In this document: positions 1 through 8,029 of the stretch, piece after piece | Layout: the number at the start of each line of letters is the position of its first letter | Position numbering within the stretch: the stretch's first letter is position 1 | Origin: a virus | DNA: 21,735 bases | Virus record (IMG/VR): IMGVR_UViG_3300032265_000605 | Span: 1-21,735 of that record | Reading direction: 5' to 3' (one strand) | Notes under the pieces: generated by a model | What the model saw: the letters and a program-made list of their open reading frames with translations, nothing else | Told to the model about the DNA's origin: nothing | Databases searched by the model: none | Made by a program: the position numbers and the translations under genes

Positions 1-426
1 ACAAAGGAACTAAACAATTGCATACCTTCGGTAAAGGCTGAGAATACAGCAATATGTAATGCTGTGTTTTCTTTGGTGCCATTCTTATCGGAAATGGCCA
101 GGACATAATCGTGTTTATCTTTCATCTCCTGATATGCTAGGAACTCATTATAAGTGGTGTCAGGCAGGCCAAGTGTCTCAATGAGGTGTGAGTAAGCAGC
201 AACGTGTAACGCCTCTCTGGCGGCGAATCCTAGAAGCATCATACGAACTTCTGGTTGTGAAAAATAAGGAAGATAATTTTTTACATATCCACCAGCCACA
301 TCAATATCACCTTGAGTAAAGAAACGGAAGATGTGTGTCAGGAATTGTTTTTCTTCCTTGGTAAGTTTCTTTTTCCAGTCTTTTACGTCCTCATTCATTG
401 GTACTTCTGTGTGAAGCCAGTGAGAA
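1..426 (-). pseudogene. nrdB: ribonucleotide reductase small subunit, partial at both ends
   Basis: The reverse strand encodes the diiron/tyrosyl-radical subunit of class Ia ribonucleotide reductase, which makes dNTPs for phage replication. In the frame reading EVPMNEDVKDW one sees FFTQGDIDVAGGYV (first metal Asp), AAREALHVAAYSHL (Glu and His metal ligands plus the likely radical Tyr) and FSAFTEGMQLFSSF (another metal Glu). The C-terminal part, with the remaining ligands, lies beyond base 1. NrdB homology begins abruptly at ISHWLHTEVPM (about 428-399). About 45 N-terminal residues expected by comparison with E. coli NrdB are missing; the frame continues into antisense of the polymerase and soon meets a stop. 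The ATG at 398-396 is internal to the homology and unlikely to be the native start. The identification is strong. Whether the gene is really broken, or was joined artificially to the polymerase, cannot be decided from this sequence. Confidence 0.85.
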
Positions 427-427
427 A

Positions 428-2191
428 TACAATCGCCAAGACACTGCCTTGCTACACAAACTAGATACTAAACTACGCTTCTTAGATTTGGCCAACGAGT
501 TGGCACATGACAACACTGTGCTATTACAAACAACCATGGGTGCAGTAGCAGTTACCGAGCAGGCTATCATTAACGAAGCACATCAACTGAGTATGGTCGT
601 GCCAAATCGTAACCGTGATGAACAGTTTGACACACAGGCGGCGGGTGCGTATGTGGCAACTCCTAAAGCAGGTATGCATGATTACATTGGTGCTATCGAC
701 ATCAACTCACTGTATCCAAGTGCTATTCGTGCGCTCAACATGGGTCCAGAAACCATCGTTGGTCAACTACGTCCTACAATGACAGAACACTATATCAATG
801 AAAAACAAACATCAGGCAGCAGTTTTGCAGATGCATGGGAAAACTTGTTTGGTAGTTTAGAGTATACCGCAGTCATGAATGGTGAAGTGGGTACTGAGAT
901 CACTATCGATTGGGCCAATGGCTCTAGTGATATCCTAAGTGCCGCAGATGTTTGGCGATTGATATTCGACAGTAACAAACCTTGGATACTCAGTGCCAAT
1001 GGTACTATATTCAACAATGAGCGCAAAGGTGTTATCCCAGGCTTGCTAGAGCGTTGGTATGCTGAACGTCAAGACATGCAGGCAAAGAAAAAAGACGCAG
1101 TCACAGATGAAGATACTGCGTTCTGGGACAAGCGACAATTGGTCAAAAAGATTAATCTTAACAGCCTGTATGGTGCTATCCTTAATCCTGGTTGTAGGTT
1201 CTTTGATAAGCGTATTGGACAGTCCACAACTCTTACAGGTAGGACTATCGCTCGTCACATGGATGCGTATATTAACGAGTGTATCACTGGTGTGTATGAT
1301 CATACCGGTGAAGCGATTATCTATGGTGATACTGACTCATGTTACTTCTCAGCTTATCCGATGGTTAAAGATGATGTTATAGCAGGTAAAATGATTTGGA
1401 ACAAAGACATAGCGGTAGGCTTATATGACAGCATCGCAGATCAGTTAAATGAAAGTTTTCCCGCATTCTGTGAAAAAGCATTCCATACTCCCAGACGTCA
1501 AGGTGAATTGATCAAAGGTGGGCGTGAAAGTGTATCACTTAAAGGTTTGTTTATTAAAAAGAAACGCTATGCTATCTTGATCTACGACATGGAAGGGCAT
1601 CGATTAGACACACACGGAAATCCAGGCAAAGTGAAAGCCATGGGCCTAGATTTAAAACGATCAGATACTCCAAAAGTGATCCAAGACTTTTTAAGTGACG
1701 TGTTATTATCTGTATTAACTGGCGCAGACAGAGAAACTATTATCACCAAGGTGCGTGACTTTAAATTGATCTTTACAGAGCGTCCAGCTTGGGAGAAAGG
1801 CACACCCAAACGTGTAAACAACTTGACCAAATATACTAAAGAAGAAGAACGCTTGGGCAAAGCCAACATGCCAGGACATGTACGTGCTGCAATGAATTGG
1901 AACAATTTAAAACGCATGATGAATGACAACTATAGCATGACCATCGTTGATGGTATGAAGACTATCGTGTGCAAACTCAAAGACAATCCACTAGGATATA
2001 GCAGTGTTGGTTATCCCACAGATGAATCACATATTCCTGCGTGGTTCAAAGAACTTCCATTCGATGATGCCAGCATGGAAACAGGCATCGTAGATCAAAA
2101 GGTAGAAAACTTGCTGGGTGTACTCAATTGGAAGATCGCAGAAAACACACAGATCGCCACAACATTTGATAATTTGTTTACATTTGAATGA
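428..2191 (+). pseudogene. gp43: T4 gp43-like family B DNA polymerase, 5'-truncated
   Basis: This is the replicative DNA polymerase of T4-like phages, lacking its N-terminus. Numbered from base 398, the visible motifs are the exonuclease III motif YNRQD (residues 11-15), polymerase motif A DINSLYPS (Asp101), motif B KKINLNSLYG (about 250-259) and motif C YGDTDS (Asp311, Asp313). Palm, fingers and thumb are complete to the natural C-terminus. Against T4 gp43 (898 aa) about 310 N-terminal residues are missing, which include the N-terminal domain and the exonuclease catalytic acids of motifs I and II. The open frame can be extended to a TTG at 398, but bases 398 to about 421 are antisense nrdB, so that start is an artefact. 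Homology starts close to 422-428, exactly where nrdB homology ends. The 3' end overlaps the next gene as ATGA. Confidence 0.9.
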
Positions 2192-3231
2192 TGTCTACCT
2201 TAAGTGAACTAGTGAGATTTAGGAACAACGTCAGAGATATCATCGATAGGTTATCCTTAGATGATGTGGTATCTGAAAAATTACTCACGATAAAAAATCT
2301 ACAGCATAAATTTGATCTAACAGAGCATGATTATGGTCGATATATAGATCAATACGCAGAGATATACAAAAAATTACTCTCAGACAATGATGATATAATT
2401 AATTTCATGCATCAATCTCTGAAGGAAATCGAAGACGACATCAAGGTTCTAGGTACAACACTTTCACAGGAATCAAATGAATATTTTTTATGGGCTAACT
2501 CTGAGGTGACTAGTATCGTTCAATCCAGGATCAGTAGTTATAGTTCTTGGCAGTATCCTGGATTGCAACTAAACTGTAGGTATCCGCAGGTTATCTTTGA
2601 GAATAGAATGACATTGCTATCAGAATCTAAAGTGAAATACGTAAGTGCTAGAGACCATATTAATTCTATGGTAGCCAGTGATCCTTTGTATCTAGCTTCA
2701 CCAGACTTGCCTGAATTGACCAGAATAATTTCTACGTATTCTGATATTTATCAGCGTAGAGTTCGCCTATATGCCATAGAAAATTTTGATTTATCACCAT
2801 TACCACAATCTCAATTTGGTTTCATACTCTGTTGGGATTTCTTAAATTATGTTTTATTTGACCGCATGGAATCCTATTTCAGATCAATTTTCAATCTGTT
2901 AAGACCCGGTGGAGTATTGATGTTTAGCTATAATAACTGCGACATGGAAAGTTCTGCAGCATTAGTAGACAGCAAAGAAGCATGTTGGGCCAACTCTGAT
3001 CAGATGAAAAAGTTAGCTCAGAGTGTGGGTTTTGAAATTATTGTCACGTATGATCTAGAATCTAAATATACTAGTACTCCAACTTGGACTATTCTAGATG
3101 AAACTATTTCGGATCCTCATCGTTACGATTGGGAAACAAATAATTGGACCAGCTGGATAGAAGTTCGTCGACCGGGCACATTAACCACAATCAAACTAGG
3201 GCAGGCCATGGGCGCCATACAATCAAAATAA
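2188..3231 (+). CDS. methyltransferase-like protein with N-terminal helical domain
   Basis: A 347-residue protein. Residues 1 to about 100 look helical and charged, possibly coiled coil. The C-terminal half resembles class I SAM-dependent methyltransferases: a hydrophobic strand FGFILCWDFLNYV, then IFNLLRPGGVLMFSYNNCD, the usual post-motif III signature (LRPGG plus strand). The glycine-rich SAM-binding motif I (E/D-x-G-x-G-x-G) is not visible where expected; the candidate region reads YPGLQLNCRYPQ. It may therefore be a degenerate or non-catalytic member, or motif I may be unusual. It starts at an ATG overlapping the polymerase stop; a second in-frame ATG follows directly at 2191. It lies between the polymerase and clamp genes, so it is probably co-transcribed with replication genes. 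The target is unknown: DNA, protein or a small molecule are all possible. Confidence 0.6.
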   Translation: MMSTLSELVRFRNNVRDIIDRLSLDDVVSEKLLTIKNLQHKFDLTEHDYGRYIDQYAEIYKKLLSDNDDIINFMHQSLKEIEDDIKVLGTTLSQESNEYFLWANSEVTSIVQSRISSYSSWQYPGLQLNCRYPQVIFENRMTLLSESKVKYVSARDHINSMVASDPLYLASPDLPELTRIISTYSDIYQRRVRLYAIENFDLSPLPQSQFGFILCWDFLNYVLFDRMESYFRSIFNLLRPGGVLMFSYNNCDMESSAALVDSKEACWANSDQMKKLAQSVGFEIIVTYDLESKYTSTPTWTILDETISDPHRYDWETNNWTSWIEVRRPGTLTTIKLGQAMGAIQSK

Positions 3232-3245
3232 TTTCATCAAACCCA

Positions 3246-3274
3246 TTGCAAAACCTAAATAAACCATATATAAT
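3246..3274 (+). promoter_or_regulatory. sigma-70-type promoter upstream of clamp gene
   Basis: TTGCAA (3246-3251), a 17-base spacer, then TATAAT (3269-3274) lie in the only gap between the methyltransferase-like gene and the clamp gene, 22 bases before the ATG. The spacer contains ACCTAAATAAACC, the same 13 bases found in the spacer of the folE promoter at 10952-10980. The CTAAATA part also resembles the T4-type late promoter TATAAATA, so overlapping middle or late control is possible. Confidence 0.7.
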
Positions 3275-3295
3275 CAATTATCAAAGGAGAACTAC

Positions 3296-4027
3296 ATGAG
3301 AGACCATCTATTAGACATCGTTAAAAACACTTACGGATTGGGCATTATCGACCTAGTCAAAATCACAGGCACAGACACAGAAACCAATATTGAAGCACTA
3401 GCAGAAGACCGTAGTGTTATCGTACAGGCTAAACTAAACGGTCCAGAAGCAGAATTTATTGGTACATTTGGCATGCCAAATCTAGGCAAACTAAACACTA
3501 TCTTAGGTATTCCAGAATACAAAGATAACGCTAAGATTTCAATCACCACACAAGATCGCAATGGCAGTCAAGTACCAGTAGGACTACATTTTGAAAATGC
3601 TGCTGGTGACTTTAAGAATGATTATCGTTTTATGAGTCAAGAGATTGTCAACGACAAACTTAAAACAGTTAAAATGCGAGCAGTTACTTGGCACGTAGAG
3701 TTTGAGCCAACTGTGGCTAATATCCAAAGACTTAAATTCCAAGCCAGTGCTAATGCAGAAGAAGCAAACTTTACTGCTAAGACTAACAATAGCAACTTAG
3801 AATTGTCATTTGGTGACCATTCAAGCCACGCAGGTAACTTTGTATTCCAAGCAGGTGTAACAGGTACACTAAGTAAAAATTGGTCATGGCCAGTCAATGC
3901 TGTTATCAGCATCTTAAACCTAGCAGGTGATAAGAAATTCAGTATCAGCGATGAAGGTGCGGCACAGATTACGGTTAATAGTGGCCTGGCAACTTACAAT
4001 TTCATCTTACCAGCACAAAGCAAGTAA
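3296..4027 (+). CDS. gp45: gp45-like sliding clamp (DNA polymerase processivity factor)
   Basis: A 243-residue protein resembling the T4 gp45 sliding clamp (228 aa), the trimeric ring that tethers gp43 to DNA and, in T4, also activates late transcription. Supporting features are the EFIGTFGMPNLGKLNTIL segment, which matches the first-domain strand-helix of gp45, the repeated beta-rich pattern of two clamp domains, and a C-terminal strand reading VNSGLATYNFILPA. No catalytic motif is expected in this family. The ribosome-binding site AAAGGAGA lies just before the ATG at 3296, and the gene has its own promoter (3246-3274). The TAA at 4025-4027 shares a base with the ATG of the next gene. The gp44/gp62 clamp-loader genes are not adjacent in this window. 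The assignment is from overall pattern and conserved segments, not from an alignment. Confidence 0.75.
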   Translation: MRDHLLDIVKNTYGLGIIDLVKITGTDTETNIEALAEDRSVIVQAKLNGPEAEFIGTFGMPNLGKLNTILGIPEYKDNAKISITTQDRNGSQVPVGLHFENAAGDFKNDYRFMSQEIVNDKLKTVKMRAVTWHVEFEPTVANIQRLKFQASANAEEANFTAKTNNSNLELSFGDHSSHAGNFVFQAGVTGTLSKNWSWPVNAVISILNLAGDKKFSISDEGAAQITVNSGLATYNFILPAQSK

Positions 4028-4611
4028 TGAAATCAGGGTATGATCGCTGGGTACATCTAGGTCATACCTTAGGTGAATGTTGGGTTGATGCGGAACAAGA
4101 CATAACCTTCGTTCATATACCTAAAAATGCCAGCAGTTTTATCAAAGGTTGTTTGTTAGGTTCTTTTAAATTTACGCACAGCGATACGCTAGTTAAAAGT
4201 AATAGATATTTAGTAGCACTACGTGATCCCATTGAACGTTGGGTCAGTGGAATGGCTGAATATGAATTTAATAGTAAACAGTCAGGCATAGATTACCAAC
4301 AGATAACCTTTGATGATCATACAGAAACACAGGATTATTTTTTACAAGATATCGTAATTAAGAATACTGATTTTATTATGGTTAACGCTAATCTAAGAAC
4401 AAACTTAAAACGTTGGTTTGATGAATTTGGATACTGTGTTGATGTTGATAATATGATACAGTATAATGCTAGCCTAGATACAGACAAACAACAGTTGAAA
4501 CTTAAATATCAAGCAATCATTGACAGTGATCCTAATTTCGTGTTAAAATTAAAGAAACACTACGCCAACGACTACAAATTAATTAATTCGGTAAAATATT
4601 ATGGAACGTGA
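4027..4611 (+). CDS. sulfotransferase-like protein
   Basis: A 194-residue protein with the two PAPS-binding signatures of the sulfotransferase superfamily. The 5'-phosphosulfate loop is FVHIPKNASSFIKG (residues 28-41, Lys33 and Ser36/Ser37). The 3'-phosphate motif is LRDPIERWVSG (residues 65-75, Arg66 and Ser74). HIPKNASS is typical of the sulfotransferase type that acts on carbohydrates or unknown acceptors. The protein is shorter than most such enzymes (250-300 aa), so the acceptor-binding part is reduced. It starts in the TAATG overlap with the clamp gene and its 3' end overlaps dpdA by 11 bases, implying translational coupling to both. The acceptor is unknown; a surface glycan, small metabolite or modified base could each fit. 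Fold confidence is good, substrate confidence none. Confidence 0.7.
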   Translation: MKSGYDRWVHLGHTLGECWVDAEQDITFVHIPKNASSFIKGCLLGSFKFTHSDTLVKSNRYLVALRDPIERWVSGMAEYEFNSKQSGIDYQQITFDDHTETQDYFLQDIVIKNTDFIMVNANLRTNLKRWFDEFGYCVDVDNMIQYNASLDTDKQQLKLKYQAIIDSDPNFVLKLKKHYANDYKLINSVKYYGT

Positions 4612-6163
4612 TAACTTAACCAGCAAACAACTTGACTACGCTGTATTCTTACCAGCATTGAGTGGCTTTTATGCTACCTATGTAGGTAAACAACGGCATG
4701 ATCCCACGTATGTAGATCCTGCACGTATTCCAGCAGACTTTGAAACGGGCATCGAAGGACTTAATTGGCTTAATCCAGATGCCGCATACTTTCCATATCA
4801 TTGGGCACTGTATTCGGCAGGTCACGCAGAACTTGATACAAATAAAGTCAGTCCTAAAGAAGACATGATACGTAATCGTGATCGCAGCCGTTCATTCGTC
4901 CTAGGTGACAGTGGTGGTTTCCAGATTGGTAAGGGCGTGTGGGAAGGAGATTGGAAGAATCCTGCGTGTCCTAAAGCACAAAAGAAACGTGAGCTAGTGC
5001 TCAAGTGGATGGACGCTTATATGGACTATGGAATGATCTTAGATATTCCAGCGTGGGTATGTCGTAGCCCAGAAGGTCGCAAAGCAAGTGGTATTACTAG
5101 TTATATGGAAGCTGTAGAAGGCACATATATCAACAATGATTATTTTATGGCGAATCGCACAGGTGCTTGTAAGTTCTTAAATGTTTTACAAGGCGAGAAT
5201 CACGCAGAGGCAGAAGATTGGTATCAACGCATGAAGAAATACTGTGATCCTCGTCAGTATGATCGACCATTCAATGGTTGGGCCATGGGTGGACAGAACA
5301 TGTGTGATGTACATCTGGTGCTGAAAAGATTGGTAGCACTACGTTTTGATGGGCTGTTAGAAGAAGGCCTACATGATTGGATGCACTTCTTAGGCACAAG
5401 TAAACTTGAATGGGCTTGTTTATTAACAGATATACAGCGTGCCGTGCGTAAATATCATAATCCTAAGTTTACTATATCCTTTGACTGTGCAAGTCCATTC
5501 TTAGCTAGTGCCAACGGTCAGATCTATATACAGACAGAGATAGTAGACAAAGAGAAATGGGTATATCGTATGGTGCCCAGTGTAGATGATAAGAAGTATG
5601 CCAAGGATACACGCAGATTTAAGGACGCTGTCATACAAGATAATATCTTTGAAAACTTTACAGAAAGTCCGATCAGCCAACGTTGCACTATAAAAGATAT
5701 TTGTATCTATGCGCCAGGTGACCTAAATAAGATTGGTAAAGAAGGCAAGACTTCGTGGGACAGTTTTAGCTATGCTATACAGATGGGGCATAATGTTTGG
5801 AGCCATTTAACAGCGGTACAACAAGCCAATCGTGAATATGATCTTAATATACGTCCAGCCATGTTAAATTCAGAAACAGCAGATAGGAAAACACCAAGGA
5901 ACTATGGGATTAATAATTTCCGTGACATAGCAGATATGATATTCGCACTCGACAACAGAGAAGATGCCCTGGCATTGATTGAATACTATAACAAGTATTG
6001 GATGGGTATCATTGGCACACGAGGTGCTATAGGTAAAAAAACTATGAACTCTAGCACTACGTTTAATGATTTATTTGCAACTGAAGATCCCGTGGAAGAA
6101 CACCATCCAGATGATAGCGGCTTAGATGAAACTAGACTAGATGAATTAGAACAAGATGTCTAA
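4601..6163 (+). CDS. dpdA: DpdA-family guanine transglycosylase (7-deazaguanine insertion into DNA)
   Basis: A 520-residue member of the tRNA-guanine transglycosylase superfamily, best matching phage DpdA proteins, which exchange guanine in DNA for a 7-deazaguanine. Key signatures are LGDSGGFQIGKG with the base-binding Asp103 (TGT consensus DSGGFQ), WAMGG near 225-230, and FDCASPFLASANGQIYI, which aligns with FDC-x-P-T/S-R-x-A-R-x-G of TGT and supplies the nucleophile Asp295. GHNVWSHL (His397) matches the TGT HN(L) zinc-ligand helix. The usual CxCx2C zinc knuckle before it is reduced to Cys362 and Cys368 (CX5C). The acidic C-terminal tail (about 490-520) is probably disordered. It overlaps the sulfotransferase-like gene at its start and the radical SAM gene by 8 bases at its end. 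folE, queE and queD in the same window support action on DNA with a phage-made precursor. Confidence 0.82.
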   Translation: MERDNLTSKQLDYAVFLPALSGFYATYVGKQRHDPTYVDPARIPADFETGIEGLNWLNPDAAYFPYHWALYSAGHAELDTNKVSPKEDMIRNRDRSRSFVLGDSGGFQIGKGVWEGDWKNPACPKAQKKRELVLKWMDAYMDYGMILDIPAWVCRSPEGRKASGITSYMEAVEGTYINNDYFMANRTGACKFLNVLQGENHAEAEDWYQRMKKYCDPRQYDRPFNGWAMGGQNMCDVHLVLKRLVALRFDGLLEEGLHDWMHFLGTSKLEWACLLTDIQRAVRKYHNPKFTISFDCASPFLASANGQIYIQTEIVDKEKWVYRMVPSVDDKKYAKDTRRFKDAVIQDNIFENFTESPISQRCTIKDICIYAPGDLNKIGKEGKTSWDSFSYAIQMGHNVWSHLTAVQQANREYDLNIRPAMLNSETADRKTPRNYGINNFRDIADMIFALDNREDALALIEYYNKYWMGIIGTRGAIGKKTMNSSTTFNDLFATEDPVEEHHPDDSGLDETRLDELEQDV

Positions 6164-7301
6164 ATTCTTTTGCCCTTTGCCTTGGATACATCAATTTATC
6201 CAAGCAGACGGAATTAAAATGTGTTGTAGTAGTGGTACTAAACTCAACCTAACTCCTACAGAATTTGCCAATTCTGATTACATAAAGGTAGTAAGAGAAA
6301 CCATCACCAATGGTGATATTCCTTCAGATTGCCAATCTTGTGTCCGTTTAGAAAATCAAGGATATAATAGCACCAGAACACTAGCACTGAATGATTGGGA
6401 TTATGATATAGATACCGTTCCTACTCAGACAGAATATCTTGACCTAAGACATAGTAATCTATGCAATTTTAGTTGTAGGACCTGTGAGCCAGGATTTAGT
6501 AGCGAAATATCCAGAGAATTATCAGAACATGATGAACTAAAAACATATCATGGTATTATATCTGACATACACATAGAAAATACCTTAATAAGATCTGATT
6601 TAATTAATTTCCTTCCAACTGTAAAAAGGATTAATTTTACCGGCGGTGAACCATTGTTAATTAAAGAAAATATTAGCGTATTTGAAGAATTAATTGCATT
6701 AGGTAATATTGATTGTGAAATATTAATCACTACCAATGGTTCAGTTATTAATAATAAAATATTAGAATTGATTAAAAAATTTAACAATGTGCATTGGACT
6801 ATAAGCATTGATGGTGTTGGAACTACTGCTGAGTATATAAGAAACGGTACTAAGTGGGAAAAGCTACAAGATAATATTAATCAAATATTATTATTAGGAC
6901 ATAGTGTAGCGTTTAATACTGTATTGAGTGCATATAGTGTTTTAGATTTAAGCAATTTGGCGAAGTTTTTTAAGGCACAGAAAGAAAAATTCCCCAATCA
7001 ACCATTGGAGATATGGTGTGCGATTTGCGATACTCCCGATTTCTTACATCCACAGGTGCTTACTAAAAAATTAAAAGATAAGTCACTGGTGGAAATTACC
7101 CAAACGTTAATGATATTAACAGATATAGAAAAAACAGTTCATATTAGTAGCTTAGATCCATTAAATTCATTGCAAAAAAATCTAAATGATAGTATAATAA
7201 ATGAAACGCTGTCAACTAAATTTATAGAATATACATTAACCATAGATAAAATAAGAAATCAAAATTTCAATCAAACTTTTAATATAGATTTATTATCATA
7301 A
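6156..7301 (+). CDS. radical SAM protein, twitch/SPASM-like
   Basis: A 381-residue radical SAM enzyme. The N-terminal region has FFCPLPWIHQFIQADG followed by KMCCSSG, a Cys-rich segment typical of twitch or SPASM-related radical SAM proteins. The cluster motif is C103-NFS-C107-RT-C110 (CX3CX2C), followed by the SAM-contacting FTGGEPLL. Later strands read ILITTNGS and WTISIDGVG, as in SPASM-type enzymes. The C-terminus has no clear second Cys cluster. The gene overlaps dpdA by 8 bases, so the two are co-translated, and metK lies downstream in the window. The gene is visibly more AT-rich than dpdA (many TTA, ATA and AAT codons), suggesting separate acquisition. The substrate is unknown: acting on the deazaguanine base is an attractive guess, but glycan or peptide modification is equally possible. 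Confidence 0.8.
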   Translation: MSKFFCPLPWIHQFIQADGIKMCCSSGTKLNLTPTEFANSDYIKVVRETITNGDIPSDCQSCVRLENQGYNSTRTLALNDWDYDIDTVPTQTEYLDLRHSNLCNFSCRTCEPGFSSEISRELSEHDELKTYHGIISDIHIENTLIRSDLINFLPTVKRINFTGGEPLLIKENISVFEELIALGNIDCEILITTNGSVINNKILELIKKFNNVHWTISIDGVGTTAEYIRNGTKWEKLQDNINQILLLGHSVAFNTVLSAYSVLDLSNLAKFFKAQKEKFPNQPLEIWCAICDTPDFLHPQVLTKKLKDKSLVEITQTLMILTDIEKTVHISSLDPLNSLQKNLNDSIINETLSTKFIEYTLTIDKIRNQNFNQTFNIDLLS

Positions 7302-7317
7302 AAGAAAGGAATGGGGT

Positions 7318-7512
7318 ATGAATAAAGAAAAGTTACAACATCACCTAAAACATCTACAAGAACGTCACATACTACTAGAAAAGAAAATCAATGATGGATA
7401 TAGTCATTATTTGGATGACGCACACCTTGGTAAAATCAAACATGAAAAACTAGTCCTTAAACGTGACATCGAAAATACTAAAAAGAAGTTGGCAGAATAC
7501 GATGAAGCGTGA
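7318..7512 (+). CDS. small coiled-coil protein, DUF465/YdcH-like
   Basis: A 64-residue, highly charged helical protein. The pattern HHLKHLQERHILLEKKI, an acidic break, then IKHEKLVLKRDIENTKKKL resembles the DUF465 (YdcH) family of small two-helix proteins, whose function is not known. There is a strong ribosome-binding site (AAAGAAAGGAATGGGGT) directly before the ATG at 7318, after a 16-base gap from the radical SAM gene. The next gene starts within its last codons (7502), so the two are coupled. The family match is by pattern only. Confidence 0.6.
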   Translation: MNKEKLQHHLKHLQERHILLEKKINDGYSHYLDDAHLGKIKHEKLVLKRDIENTKKKLAEYDEA

Positions 7513-8029
7513 TTATACAGATGGCGTAAAAGAAGACATAACATTCTTTACAGGTGTAGAGATTGAACAGACTCCTGCATTTGGTATGATGACATTATTT
7601 GTAGTAGGCGTACAACCTGCAGAAGAAATCATAGCACTAGCCAAAGAAAAAGACTGTAAACACATTTATTTCGGTGCTAATCAAAGTTTTCTAAAGATTG
7701 ACAGTGATGATGCCAGAGTCTGGAAACAATGGGAAGTCATGATACGAGCATGTCTCGATACAGATTTTTGGTGCACATTGGACTTAGACGTGGCCTGTGT
7801 AGAGGGACTATTAGAAGGTCCATTGGTTGAGTATCGTCGATTTATTCCGCAGATTTCGGTAAAAATTCCATACTTGACACAGCTGGGATATAATGCTACA
7901 ATTAAGATAGATGATAAAGATTTTGATGCAACGAACCCTGGTGTTTGGTGCCATCGACTACGTGATTTAACAACAACTGAAACTTTTACTGATTGGGATC
8001 AGTATGGAAAGGATATTGTTATAAAATGA
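7502..8029 (+). CDS. conserved phage protein of unknown function
   Basis: A 175-residue protein starting MKRDYTDGVKED at the ATG at 7502; upstream in-frame codons belong to the overlap with the coiled-coil gene. It alternates strands and helices (TLFVVGVQ, KHIYFGAN, FWCTLDLDVACVEGL, QISVKIPYL), an alpha/beta layout. Three Cys (RACLDTDFWC and VACVEG) and conserved-looking acids (LDLD) could bind metal or substrate, but no motif is recognised. The alternation FWCTLDLD/ISVKIPYL is loosely reminiscent of the strands of a TIM barrel half, without catalytic evidence. It sits between the dpdA/radical SAM pair and the nuclease-like and QueF-like genes and ends in an ATGA overlap, so it probably belongs to the same modification operon. 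No function is assigned. Confidence 0.7.
   Translation: MKRDYTDGVKEDITFFTGVEIEQTPAFGMMTLFVVGVQPAEEIIALAKEKDCKHIYFGANQSFLKIDSDDARVWKQWEVMIRACLDTDFWCTLDLDVACVEGLLEGPLVEYRRFIPQISVKIPYLTQLGYNATIKIDDKDFDATNPGVWCHRLRDLTTTETFTDWDQYGKDIVIK

Noticed and set aside
398-427. TTG start giving a 597-residue polymerase
   Set aside because: These codons are antisense to nrdB and there is no ribosome-binding site; they are not polymerase sequence.
790-1929. Several - strand and alternate-frame open frames within the polymerase gene
   Set aside because: They lie wholly inside a gene with clear motifs, lack ribosome-binding sites and show no recognisable domain.
5719-5730. Copies of CCTAAATA inside genes (also near 10902 and 20129)
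   Set aside because: They encode Asp-Leu-Asn or Pro-Lys-Tyr within conserved proteins and are not followed by a gene start, so they are not counted as promoters.
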